This document shows positions 21,775 to 31,132 of a stretch of 38,308 nucleotides of DNA, piece after piece. The notes below the pieces were generated by a model, which was given only the letters and a program-made list of their open reading frames with translations, was not told the DNA's origin and did no database searches. The DNA lies in IMG/VR virus record IMGVR_UViG_3300003691_000029, positions 1 through 38,308 of that record; one strand, 5' to 3'. Made by a program: the position numbers and the translations under genes. The stretch's first letter is position 1. Every line of letters begins with the position of its first letter. Origin of the DNA: a virus.

Positions 21775-22358
21775 TGGCTGATAATCTAGTTTCACAACCA
21801 CCATTAATGGTGCCAGTAGCAGACAATCAAGGGTTAATGAGTAAGGCTTGGTCAATATGGATGCGCGACCTATATAGGCGTACTTCCTATAAGGGTGGTA
21901 ACGCCATTGATGATAACTCAACTATAATTGATGGAACAATAGACACTCTTGAAGAGGTTATTGTTGTTGTTTTAGACCATGAAATAAGAATAACTGCAAA
22001 TAGTGAAGGAATAGTATTAAACGCTTCAAACCTATCAGACCATGAAGCTCTTGAAGAGGCTCACGGTTCAAATGGGGATATAGTTGGCTTTCTAGATTTG
22101 GCTGATGAAACAACCGTTGGTATAGTTAAAAGAATGACTGCAATTACTGACGCTGTAGACACTGGTGTTAACATAGTAACCGCTAATATTGGCGCAGCTC
22201 CGGCAACTTACAGTCAGACATATACCCAGTCTGTCACTGACTTAACCAACGAAAATAAAACAGCAATAAATCAACTTGCGTCTGATCTTAATGATGTTGT
22301 TGCCGTTCTTAACAATCTATTATCTGAGAGCAAAAGCTCTGGACAGATGACACCTTAA
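21774..22358 (+). CDS. Coiled-coil virion protein in tail-needle (gp26) position
   Basis: This 194-residue protein lies where P22 has the tail needle gene 26. The N-terminal 45 residues contain NQGLMSKAWSIWMRDLYRR, a Trp-rich motif that I have seen in unnamed proteins of many short-tailed phages. Regions of heptad repeats follow, notably the last 45 residues (DLTNENKTAINQLASDLNDV and on). Such a trimeric coiled coil could plug the portal channel. Sequence similarity to P22 gp26 is not obvious to me, so the needle assignment rests on gene order, size and coiled-coil character. Confidence 0.6.
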   Translation: MADNLVSQPPLMVPVADNQGLMSKAWSIWMRDLYRRTSYKGGNAIDDNSTIIDGTIDTLEEVIVVVLDHEIRITANSEGIVLNASNLSDHEALEEAHGSNGDIVGFLDLADETTVGIVKRMTAITDAVDTGVNIVTANIGAAPATYSQTYTQSVTDLTNENKTAINQLASDLNDVVAVLNNLLSESKSSGQMTP

Positions 22359-22369
22359 CAGGGGCGAAA

Positions 22370-22930
22370 ATGAAAGAGTCAAATATTGAAATGAGTGAAT
22401 CTAAGTCGATAGAGCTTATTAAGGCTGTGTCTGCTATATCAACAGGTGAGCGTAGGGCTAAAATAGATTTACTAGAGTCTGCAATGATACAGGAGGAGCA
22501 AGTTGATATACCGGTAGAGCATAGATTCTCAGGAGGTATATATGCGCGGGAAATTACCATTCCGAAAGGAACATTATTGACGGGGCGAATACATAAGTTT
22601 GACCATTTTGATATTATGTTAAGTGGTGATGTTACTGTTTCTACTGATAGTGGAGAGGTTAAGCGTCTTACTGGCTTGAATATCATGAAAGGTAGTGCTG
22701 GAAAAAAACGGGCTGGCTATGCTCATGAAGATACGCACTGGATAACTTTTCATTCAGCTGAAGAGCGTGATCCTGAAGAAATGTATGAGTTTTTGACTTG
22801 TGGTTCATTTAAAGAGTTGGATGACTTTAATGTAATGCTTGAAAATGCCATGGCTCAAATAGAGCAAGACGGAAAAATTTTAACCGAATATGCTAAAGGC
22901 GTTATTGCTGAGGGGGAGGTATGTCGGTAG
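22370..22930 (+). CDS. Cupin-like protein in tail region (gp14 position)
   Basis: This 186-residue protein has a beta-barrel section at about residues 48-130 with cupin features: GIYAREITIPKGTLLTGRIHK, DIMLSGDVTVSTDSGEV and AHEDTHWITFHSAE. His residues H67 and H70-like positions and the later H-E-D-x-H might bind metal, but the canonical cupin ligand set is incomplete. Related small cupin-like proteins are frequent in phage structural regions and have no proven role. In gene order it takes the place of P22 gp14, a head assembly protein of similar length. Its 3' end overlaps the next gene by 10 bases. Confidence 0.7.
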   Translation: MKESNIEMSESKSIELIKAVSAISTGERRAKIDLLESAMIQEEQVDIPVEHRFSGGIYAREITIPKGTLLTGRIHKFDHFDIMLSGDVTVSTDSGEVKRLTGLNIMKGSAGKKRAGYAHEDTHWITFHSAEERDPEEMYEFLTCGSFKELDDFNVMLENAMAQIEQDGKILTEYAKGVIAEGEVCR

Positions 22931-23646
22931 TTGCTGTGGCTGTTGTTGGCTCGGCTGTTGTTGGTGCCGGGGCATCTTATGCAGCTGGAAAATCACAAGA
23001 AAAAGGAGCAAAGGCCGGCGCTCAAGCAGAGAGTGAAATATCTGCCGAGAATCTTTTGTTCCAGCGAGAAATGGCAGAACAGCAGCGTTCAGATTTTGCG
23101 CCTTGGCGTGATGTTGGAGAGAAGGCTCTAGACCAGGTGTGGGCCGGTGTTAAATCAGGTGAGTTCGACCCGGGGAAGTTCGACCCATCGCAGATAGACC
23201 TAGAGCAAGACCCTGGTTATAAGTTTAGAATGAAGGAAGGTGTTGAAGCTATTGACGCCTCTGCATCTGCGCGTGGTAGGTTGTTAAGTGGTGCGCAAAA
23301 AAAGGCACTGACTGAATACGGGCAAGACGTTGGTAGTCAGGAATATTCTAATGCTTATGCTCGATATGCTGATGAATACGCTAAAGAGGCTGACAGAAAG
23401 ACTCGGAGGTTCAATATTCTTTCAGGCTTGTCTCAGGGTGGTCAGTCTTCTGCTGCTGGTCAGTCGCAAGCTTCAAGTAATCTTGCCTCGACTGGTGGGA
23501 ATATAATGGCAACTTCAGGCAGATCACAGAATGTTGCACAGCAAAACATAGGATCCGCTAGGGCCGGGGCATATCAAGGCGGTGCTCAGTCTGTTAACCA
23601 AGCGGCTCAAAACTGGATGTTATATAACACTTTGGGGGCTTCATAA
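22921..23646 (+). CDS. DNA transfer/ejection protein (P22 gp7-like)
   Basis: This 241-residue protein begins with a Gly/Ala-rich hydrophobic stretch (VAVAVVGSAVVGAGASYAAG), then charged helices. It has the conserved core of phage DNA-transfer proteins: FAPWRDVGEKALDQV, QDPGYKFRMKEGVEAIDASASA, RGRLLSGAQKKALTEYGQ and YSNAYARYAD. The C terminus is Gln/Ser/Ala-rich and low in complexity. P22 gp7 is an internal head protein that is ejected ahead of the DNA and helps it cross the cell envelope. The glycine-rich N terminus could insert into membrane. Ribosome site GGGGAGG immediately precedes the ATG. Confidence 0.85.
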   Translation: MSVVAVAVVGSAVVGAGASYAAGKSQEKGAKAGAQAESEISAENLLFQREMAEQQRSDFAPWRDVGEKALDQVWAGVKSGEFDPGKFDPSQIDLEQDPGYKFRMKEGVEAIDASASARGRLLSGAQKKALTEYGQDVGSQEYSNAYARYADEYAKEADRKTRRFNILSGLSQGGQSSAAGQSQASSNLASTGGNIMATSGRSQNVAQQNIGSARAGAYQGGAQSVNQAAQNWMLYNTLGAS

Positions 23647-24530
23647 TGCCAGCTAATCAATACGGTATTGACTTGGCCGATGTTTACCGCACAACTGCTG
23701 CAGTAAAAGGTGCCAGAACTCGCAATAAATTATCATCATTGCAGTTAAATGAGGCTGAAAGAGTTGTTGCTGAACGTCCAGAAAAGGAGCGGTTAGCAAA
23801 AGAGCGTAAAAACCTTTTAACTGGGTTGAGGGGGAAAGCTGTTGCTGGTGATTCAGATGCAGCACAGCAATTACTTGCCATTGACCCAGAAGGTGGGCCT
23901 CAGTTTATTGATGCTGTAGGTAAGATGGATGATCGTAAGCGGGAAGCTACAAAGCGAACTGTTGATGAGATTGGGCAGTTATCTGCTTATGTTCTTCAAG
24001 GTAGTAGCCCGGAAGAACAAGCAAGACGATACACCTTAATGAAAAGCAATGTTACACCAGATACAGCTGCAAAACTTCCTGAGCAATATGACCCTGGCTT
24101 TATGGAATTATCTCTATCAAAAGCAACTGCTATGGATAAGCTTCTTGAAGCTCCTACTGTTCGTACTATTGGTAGTGAAGATGTTGCATATCGTGGAGGC
24201 CGTGAGGTTGAGAGAGCAACAAAACCTGTTAAGGGTGGTGCTGGTGGTTCAGGAACTGGTGGCGGTTTAAAGAGTGGTGATGAAAGCTTAATGTATCGAC
24301 AGGCAGCAGAGTTACTTGGTGGTATATTTGATCAAACCGGCAATATCACAAATCTTGATCCTGATGCTAGAAATCGTGTGCAGGCAATTGCTACAGAAGC
24401 TACAAACATATTCGTAAAAGAGGGTAATATAACTCGCTCTGAAGCTGTTAAGCGTGCCGCAAAAGCATACGGCCTTGATGTGAAAGACGTACCAACTGGT
24501 GAGTTAGAAGACCCTCTTGGTATCCGGTAA
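23646..24530 (+). CDS. Putative ejection protein in gp20 position
   Basis: This 294-residue protein is mostly helical and charged in its first 180 residues (ERVVAERPEKERLAKERKNLL, DEIGQLSAYVLQGSSPEEQA), followed by a Gly-rich linker (GGAGGSGTGGGLKSGD) and a short C-terminal helical region. Its start overlaps the gp7-like stop (TAATG) and it precedes the giant protein. In P22 the gp20 ejection protein occupies this place. Similarity to gp20 is not clear to me, but related two-part helical proteins accompany polyvalent ejection proteins in many phages. It is probably carried in the head and ejected. Confidence 0.65.
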   Translation: MPANQYGIDLADVYRTTAAVKGARTRNKLSSLQLNEAERVVAERPEKERLAKERKNLLTGLRGKAVAGDSDAAQQLLAIDPEGGPQFIDAVGKMDDRKREATKRTVDEIGQLSAYVLQGSSPEEQARRYTLMKSNVTPDTAAKLPEQYDPGFMELSLSKATAMDKLLEAPTVRTIGSEDVAYRGGREVERATKPVKGGAGGSGTGGGLKSGDESLMYRQAAELLGGIFDQTGNITNLDPDARNRVQAIATEATNIFVKEGNITRSEAVKRAAKAYGLDVKDVPTGELEDPLGIR

Positions 24531-24554
24531 TAACAATTTAATAGGAGAGCCAGC

Positions 24555-27500
24555 GTGTCTGAGTTCATTAAAAATTTTAGAGTAGAAAACCCTCAGTATA
24601 ATGATATGGCCGATGACCAATTGGTTTCGGCACTTCACAATAAATACTATTCAGACATTCCTGCTGAGCAGTTCAGTCAAAAGATTGGCTATCAGTCAGT
24701 TCCACTTGAGCAAATAACCCCTGCTATTCAGCAACCAATCGTACAGCAAGACCAGCAGATTGATGCTTATACAGGTGCGGCCATGAAGGTTGCGCCTGAA
24801 AAGCCAATGCTTGACCTTATTGGCGAGAAGCTTAAGAACTGGGGGGCTGGTGCTGGTGAGCGATTTGGTGATGTTGGTAGCGCTTTACTTAAAACCATTG
24901 AAACAACGGGCCGAGGTCTAGAGCAAAAGGCACCAATGGGAGGCTTTGTTTGGGGTGATGACGACATTATTCCATCTTATAAATCACCTGAAGAATGGGC
25001 TGAGCGTGACGCTAAACCTATATTATTGAAAGGTGCCAAGGCGCTTGAAGGTATTGATCTTGGTTATCAAGAAAAGGTTGGTTGGGAAGATGTTAAAAAA
25101 TCATTCTCAGAAGGCGGAGCTTTAAGTGGTAGCGCTTATGCTGATGTTCTTGAGTACGGCATTGAACAGGGCGTTAAATCAATTCCTGATATGGTTGCTG
25201 CGGTTTATGCTCTTCCTACATACATTTTTGCACGTTCAGGTGAAATAGGCGAGGAGAGAGCTAAGAATAAAGGTAAGGCACGAGCAGATATTGAAGATGT
25301 TCTTGAGGCTGCGCCATTTGCTGCAGCTTCAGCATTACTTGAGCGTATTGGTGCTAAAGGGATGACCTCTGGCGCCAAAGAGGAACTTGGCAAGGAAATG
25401 CTCAAGGCTGGCTTAAAAGAGTCGGCTAAGCGTTCAGCTAAGGCTGGCGGCAAAGCTCTGAGCAAAGAGGCTGGAACTGAAGCAATTCAAGAGGGAATGC
25501 TTGAATATGTCGGTGAGAGATACGGCACCAATGCAAAAATGGACTTCATGGAAGCGCTTGATCGTGCTGCAGCTGGAGCTGTTGCTGGTGGCGTTATGGG
25601 TGGCACTATTGGCACAGCTTCGTCGGTAGTAAATGAAATTAACTATTCTCCTCAAAAAGAATTAGCTAAAGCTCTGGAGGCTGAGATTGACGCCACGACT
25701 ATCGAAGGTGCTGATCAGGCAGCAATAGACGCACTGAAACCAGAGCGAGGACAAGTCGTAGTAGACCAGCAAGCAAAGCAAGAAGCAGATATTAAGACGG
25801 TACCAGAAACAAAGGCAGAGACCGTACTACCAACCCAATTAACAGCAGATCAGCCGATACCTGACCAGATGCCCCAGCAAGAACCTGTTGCCATTGATAT
25901 TCCTCAGCATGTTGCTGATGTAGTAGTGGATACTGAAAGCGTACCGTCAAAGCGTGCTGATATTGAGCCAGTCTCGGAGGCTCAGCAAGATATTATCTCA
26001 GTCGAAAAGCCAGAGCAAAGGTTGGATCAACCTGTCACAAAGACTGAGCCTATGGTCGATACAAAGGTGAAGCCTGATGCTGCATTAACACCAATGCCAG
26101 AAAAGGTTCATTTTGGTTTTTCAACTTATCAGCCAAAACCGATCACAGGAGACTTATATCGCGAGGCTAGTGTTGAAAGTCTTTCTGATTTGTTGCGTGA
26201 AACGCTTTCAAATAATGTTGAGCGTGGTAGCGCTACTCCTGTTTTTGTTGCAGACAATAAAGATATTGCGCTTGGGCAAGGTAAAAACAAAGGAGTAATG
26301 ATTGAGTTTGATGGAAACCTTGTCTCTGGTGATATTGTTAAAAAGCCTGGCATGATTGAAGGGGTTACAAGTAAAGAATACAAAACAGATTTTGTTGGTC
26401 GTGATGCAATCAAAAGATTTACCTTGCCTAAAGGTGTACGCCTTACTGGTGCTGGAAAAGTAATGGCAAGACATCATTTTGATGTTAAAAAGAATGATAA
26501 CGGAAGTATTACTTACACCAGAAAAGATTTAGCTGGGCAGATAGGCGGTGTTATTGATAAGCCTGCTGCTGAAAAAGATACATTTACTTTCGGAGAAAAT
26601 ACCTTTGTTCGTGGAGATTATGCCAAAGCAGTAAAGAGCGATAGTAAAGGAACTTTCTTTGATGCTGGTGATATCGAAGGTATTTCACAAGCCAAAAAAC
26701 AAGTAAAAATTGGCGGCACATGGCATGACTTCGGTTCGATTGTTAAAGCAGACCGGGCAAAGGAAATAAAACCAAAAACAAAACCATTATCTGAGGTAGT
26801 TGCCAAAGCTGGCAAAGAGGCAGAGGGTGGATTTACTGAAGCAGACAAAGTGCCTGAAGCTAAAGTTGATTATTCTACTGATGCTATTGGCTCGTTGAAC
26901 GATTTTGCTAAGTCGATTGTTGATCAAACAGCTACTGCTGAAGATATTAAGGCGGATGCTGAGCGGGTAATTGCTAGCAAAGATAAAATTATTAAACAGT
27001 TTAGTGAGCGCAAAGTCACCAAGGCTATGCTTCAGAATATTGTGCAGTCACCACGAACCAACTTGAAGAAGCCGCAGCTTGTTAAGCTGGCTTATCAGCA
27101 AATGCTCAGAGCTCATTCTTTTGGTGATGGTGTTGCTTCCACTTTTGATGGCAGTGAGTCATTTGAAGAGCAAACAATTAACCATATACGAAACCAGACG
27201 CAAGGGGATGTAGATAATGATTATGAAAAACAAAGGCAGCTTAGAGCGAAAGAGCAAGAGGGCTCAAAAACAGATGGCGAGGCTGCTGAAGCTTCGGCGG
27301 CAGCTAAAAGAGTTCGCATCCACAGATTTAAAGGAGAAGAGCTGAACGATATTGAAAGTTTGCTGACTTTTGCTGACTTATTGCCAGGGCATCGAGTCCT
27401 TAATATATACACAGGAAAGGGGAGTATAGCTGACAATATTCGTCACACTCAAAATGACACTGATATACATGTCTATGGTGATGATAGTGCAATCAATCAA

Positions 27501-30500
27501 AAGGCATCAGATAAAGGCTACGAAACACCTTCAAAGAAAAACCTAAGTGGATATGATCGAGTTATAGCAACATTTCATGAGAAGGGTGTAGATGGCCTTA
27601 ATATGGCTGTGTCTGCACTTGATATGGTTAGGCCTGGTGGAAAGCTTATTGCCATGCTCGATAACTCTTTATTAAAGACTGGGCAAGCAGCTAAAGATTT
27701 TAAAGTATGGGTTGATAAGTCTGGTCATAGCATTGAAAGGGCTAAGTCAGAAGGTAGCTTTATACTAACTATTGATAAAAACGATAATCAAACTCTGGAT
27801 TATAAGAGCCAAGACAGCAAGATAACTAAGCCTGCTAAGGAAGGCGAGCGGATTTATAACGCCCCAGGGCATAACTTTATTGGTTTATTCAAATCCACTG
27901 GCATTCCTGAACGCCGTGAATTTGTAATGATCGAAGATAGAAAGCTGAAGATACCAGATAAGCCGCAGCGCATTGAGCCAATTATGCGCAAACTTACTCA
28001 GATCATGGGGAGGCGTATTTACTTCGGTAAAATAAAGGGCAAGTCTCAAGAGGGGTTTTATCGTCCTGGTGTTGGTGAGGTTCGTACTCGTCGCAAGAAT
28101 GATGTAGAGGTGCTGGCTCATGAAATGGCTCACTATCTTGATGTTTACTCTAATGTGACACTGCCAAACTTCCAAAATCTTTACAAAGATAGTCGTTATG
28201 TAGATGAAGTTATGGCTCTTAGTTATACCGATGCCACGCCAGATCTTCAGCGCATAGAGGGGTTTGCTGAGTTTGTCCGCCTATGGCTAACAAATGCGCA
28301 AGAAGCTCAGCTTAGAGCACCAGGGTTCTATGATGCATTTACTAGCACATTGGCGCGTGACCGGAAGTTATTAAACCCTATGCGTGATATGCAGGACTTA
28401 ATGCATAAATTTTTCTTTCAGGGGCCTGACAAGCTTGGCCAGGCGCTTATTGGTAATGATCAATCATTCCTTCAAACCTTTGATGAGTGGAAGTACCGCA
28501 GAGACTCACGCATTCGTCAACAGACCATTGATAGATTTCATGCCGCTAGAATAATCGAGCAGGAGCTTACCAGAAAGATAAGCGGGGCCAATGAGTCAGC
28601 ATGGAAGCAGTTCAGGATTGCCAATGGTGGAGCTGAAGGTATTGCTGATTATGTTATGAACTACGGGACTGTAAACTTTGATGAGTCTGGTGATTTAAAG
28701 CGTACAGGTGAAAGCCTTCATGAGGTGCTTCAGCCATTAAAAACAGTTGATCTAAATCAAGAACACAAAGGCGATAAAAAGATTGACCTTTTAATGCGTT
28801 ATTTTGCAGGACGTAGGGCGCTTGAGCTTCACCGGCAGAAACGTGAAAACCTTATACCAAAGGAAACCGCAAAAGAATGGGCTCGCCTTGGCAGTACTTA
28901 CCCTGTATTTGAATCGATTCATAAAAGTTACCAAGCATTTAATCAGCGCTTAATGGATTTCTATGTTGATGCAGGAATGATCACGGCTGATGGTCGCAGA
29001 ACAATGGAGTCAATGAATAAGGACTATGTGCCATTCAACCGAATACGAGAAACATTGACTGATGGAAAGGGGGCCGGTTCTGCAGGACTTCAGCGCCTTA
29101 AGGGGGGAACGGCAAACCTAAATGATATTCTTGTGAATATTCAGGATGGAATAGCTACCAATATTAGATCAGCTCTGAGTAATCACGCTAAGCAGCGTCT
29201 TTATCAGTATATTTCTGGCCACAAGGATGGTGCTATTTTTGCCACCAGAATTGCGCCAGACTCACGAAAGGTGAAGGTATATCAAGATGAAATGGTTCAA
29301 AAGATTGGCAAGGTACTTGAGGCTTCAGGTATTGAGATTGATGGCGAGATTGATTTATCTGATCCAAGCCTTACTGATTTCTGGCAGCATGGCGTTAAGC
29401 CTCAGCTTAATGAGTCTGGCAATATAGTTGATACTGTTATTATTGATGGAAAGAGAAAGTATTACGAGGTGCAAGACCCACTTCTTCAGGAAATGCTCAT
29501 AGGGATGAACCCTGAAAGCTATAGCTCTTTTATGAATGTGATGTTCGGTGCGAAAAACTTCTTCACAAGAATGATCACACTGGGAATTGAATTTACTGGT
29601 GCAAACCTTGTGCGCGACACTATAGGCGCAACGTTTATCAGTAAGAATAACTTCAGGCCGTTCATTGATTCGTTTAAGGGTATGTATTCATTCATTGCCA
29701 GGGATCAGCATTTTCAAGACTTCATGCGCTCAGGTGGTGGATACTCTAGCAGGCTACATGCCACCACAAAAGAAGGCGTAGCTCGTAGAAAAGTATCAGT
29801 CGATGAGTTTGGTGTTACTACTGGCCCAGAGCGTATTCTCAGCGCCATTGATAATATTGCAAGTGCCTTTGAGTACGGAACCCGAATAGGTGAGTTCAGG
29901 CTTGCCAAGAAGAACAACAGATCAGATCTTGATGCTGCCTTTGCAGCAAGAGAAATATCAACAGACTTCAGCGTTCTTGGTGCTAACCACTTTTTAACTG
30001 GCTATATCCGCACAGTTCCATTTTTGAACGCTATGGTTCAATCTCAAGATCGGGTGTTTAGAGAAGCAATTGTTAAGAGGCAGTATGATGGTAACCCATC
30101 AGGTATGGCAATGAAGGCATTTTTAGGTTTAACAATTCCTACATTAATCCTGTATCTGATTAACAAAGATGATGATGATTACAAGCAAATTCCTGATTAT
30201 GAAAAGCGTACCAACTGGCATGTTAAGGTCGGTGATGGTCAATTCATTAAAATACCTCGCCCTTATGATGTTGGCTTTGTGTATGCAACAATGCCAGAGA
30301 TATTTTTCAAATTTTTAGAGGATGAAAAAGGCAAAGAGTTTAGCGATGGCATGCTGTGGACGCTTACTCAAATGTATGGAATTGACGGTACTCCGGCCAT
30401 GATGACAGGGTGGTGGGATCTGGTGCGTAATGAGAAGTGGACAGGCGCACCGGTAGTGCCAAGCTCACTATCAAATGTTTCAGCAACAGAGCAGTACACA

Positions 30501-31130
30501 TCAAATACTAGCGAAACGTTTATTCGCTTGGGTGAAGCTACAGGAATGAGCCCTATCAAGGCAGAGCATATGTTTAAAGCCTATACCGGCTATCTTGGTG
30601 GTTATTTGATGTGGGGAACAGACCACTTGCTATGGGATGAATCTAAGTTTGGAGCTAAGCCAGATAGCAAGGCTTCTGATAATGTTTTCTTGCGCAGGTT
30701 CTTGACGCCAGATGTAAGGCCAAGCAGCTCTGCTATGGAGAAATTTTTCGACCTGAAAGAGAAATCTGACGAGATAGTTTCTACGTTCAAGCAAACCATT
30801 GATGTACGACGAGCAATTAAGGGCAAGCTAGGTAAGGGGAAATTCAAGGACGATAAATTCTTTGGGTTGTCAGGAAAAGAAAAGGAGGTTTTGTTTGCGT
30901 TAAATGACTCAATGAATCAGCTGATAAAAATACTTTATGGTAAGGAAGGCATTAAAACAGCAGAACTTAGTGTAAAGCATGATAAACAATTAACTGGTAA
31001 AGAAAAGCGCCAGAAGCTAGACAACCTATGGCGGGTGCGAAATAAAGCGTTTATGTCATACTACACTAAAGCTAATGAGGCCTTGCAGAAAGCTAAGGTT
31101 GAGTCAGAGAAATTAAATAAGGGGAAATAA
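24555..31130 (+). CDS. Giant polyvalent ejection protein with zincin protease motif
   Basis: This 2191-residue protein has GTG start 24555, chosen from AGGAG at 24543-24547. The N terminus ENPQYNDMADDQLVSALHNK is typical of phage polyvalent/internal virion proteins. Gly/Ala-rich helices (residues about 210-230 and 335-360) may interact with membrane. Residues about 540-640 form an unassigned alpha/beta domain starting GDLYREASVESLSDLLRE. Residues about 930-1060 resemble a Rossmann methyltransferase (HRVLNIYTGKGSIADNI, then VRPGGKLIAMLDNS) without a clear NPPY motif. H1189-E-M-A-H1193, with E1239 in EGFAEFVR, makes a zincin metalloprotease site. The last 700 residues resemble large polyvalent-associated domains (LPD38 type is my best guess). 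It takes the gp16 position and is probably ejected into the host. Confidence 0.82.
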   Translation: MSEFIKNFRVENPQYNDMADDQLVSALHNKYYSDIPAEQFSQKIGYQSVPLEQITPAIQQPIVQQDQQIDAYTGAAMKVAPEKPMLDLIGEKLKNWGAGAGERFGDVGSALLKTIETTGRGLEQKAPMGGFVWGDDDIIPSYKSPEEWAERDAKPILLKGAKALEGIDLGYQEKVGWEDVKKSFSEGGALSGSAYADVLEYGIEQGVKSIPDMVAAVYALPTYIFARSGEIGEERAKNKGKARADIEDVLEAAPFAAASALLERIGAKGMTSGAKEELGKEMLKAGLKESAKRSAKAGGKALSKEAGTEAIQEGMLEYVGERYGTNAKMDFMEALDRAAAGAVAGGVMGGTIGTASSVVNEINYSPQKELAKALEAEIDATTIEGADQAAIDALKPERGQVVVDQQAKQEADIKTVPETKAETVLPTQLTADQPIPDQMPQQEPVAIDIPQHVADVVVDTESVPSKRADIEPVSEAQQDIISVEKPEQRLDQPVTKTEPMVDTKVKPDAALTPMPEKVHFGFSTYQPKPITGDLYREASVESLSDLLRETLSNNVERGSATPVFVADNKDIALGQGKNKGVMIEFDGNLVSGDIVKKPGMIEGVTSKEYKTDFVGRDAIKRFTLPKGVRLTGAGKVMARHHFDVKKNDNGSITYTRKDLAGQIGGVIDKPAAEKDTFTFGENTFVRGDYAKAVKSDSKGTFFDAGDIEGISQAKKQVKIGGTWHDFGSIVKADRAKEIKPKTKPLSEVVAKAGKEAEGGFTEADKVPEAKVDYSTDAIGSLNDFAKSIVDQTATAEDIKADAERVIASKDKIIKQFSERKVTKAMLQNIVQSPRTNLKKPQLVKLAYQQMLRAHSFGDGVASTFDGSESFEEQTINHIRNQTQGDVDNDYEKQRQLRAKEQEGSKTDGEAAEASAAAKRVRIHRFKGEELNDIESLLTFADLLPGHRVLNIYTGKGSIADNIRHTQNDTDIHVYGDDSAINQKASDKGYETPSKKNLSGYDRVIATFHEKGVDGLNMAVSALDMVRPGGKLIAMLDNSLLKTGQAAKDFKVWVDKSGHSIERAKSEGSFILTIDKNDNQTLDYKSQDSKITKPAKEGERIYNAPGHNFIGLFKSTGIPERREFVMIEDRKLKIPDKPQRIEPIMRKLTQIMGRRIYFGKIKGKSQEGFYRPGVGEVRTRRKNDVEVLAHEMAHYLDVYSNVTLPNFQNLYKDSRYVDEVMALSYTDATPDLQRIEGFAEFVRLWLTNAQEAQLRAPGFYDAFTSTLARDRKLLNPMRDMQDLMHKFFFQGPDKLGQALIGNDQSFLQTFDEWKYRRDSRIRQQTIDRFHAARIIEQELTRKISGANESAWKQFRIANGGAEGIADYVMNYGTVNFDESGDLKRTGESLHEVLQPLKTVDLNQEHKGDKKIDLLMRYFAGRRALELHRQKRENLIPKETAKEWARLGSTYPVFESIHKSYQAFNQRLMDFYVDAGMITADGRRTMESMNKDYVPFNRIRETLTDGKGAGSAGLQRLKGGTANLNDILVNIQDGIATNIRSALSNHAKQRLYQYISGHKDGAIFATRIAPDSRKVKVYQDEMVQKIGKVLEASGIEIDGEIDLSDPSLTDFWQHGVKPQLNESGNIVDTVIIDGKRKYYEVQDPLLQEMLIGMNPESYSSFMNVMFGAKNFFTRMITLGIEFTGANLVRDTIGATFISKNNFRPFIDSFKGMYSFIARDQHFQDFMRSGGGYSSRLHATTKEGVARRKVSVDEFGVTTGPERILSAIDNIASAFEYGTRIGEFRLAKKNNRSDLDAAFAAREISTDFSVLGANHFLTGYIRTVPFLNAMVQSQDRVFREAIVKRQYDGNPSGMAMKAFLGLTIPTLILYLINKDDDDYKQIPDYEKRTNWHVKVGDGQFIKIPRPYDVGFVYATMPEIFFKFLEDEKGKEFSDGMLWTLTQMYGIDGTPAMMTGWWDLVRNEKWTGAPVVPSSLSNVSATEQYTSNTSETFIRLGEATGMSPIKAEHMFKAYTGYLGGYLMWGTDHLLWDESKFGAKPDSKASDNVFLRRFLTPDVRPSSSAMEKFFDLKEKSDEIVSTFKQTIDVRRAIKGKLGKGKFKDDKFFGLSGKEKEVLFALNDSMNQLIKILYGKEGIKTAELSVKHDKQLTGKEKRQKLDNLWRVRNKAFMSYYTKANEALQKAKVESEKLNKGK

Positions 31131-31132
31131 CA

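Noticed and set aside
24555-31130. Giant protein as an N4-type virion RNA polymerase
   Set aside because: I see no polymerase motif blocks, and the recognisable parts are a zincin site, a methyltransferase-like region and LPD-type sequence.
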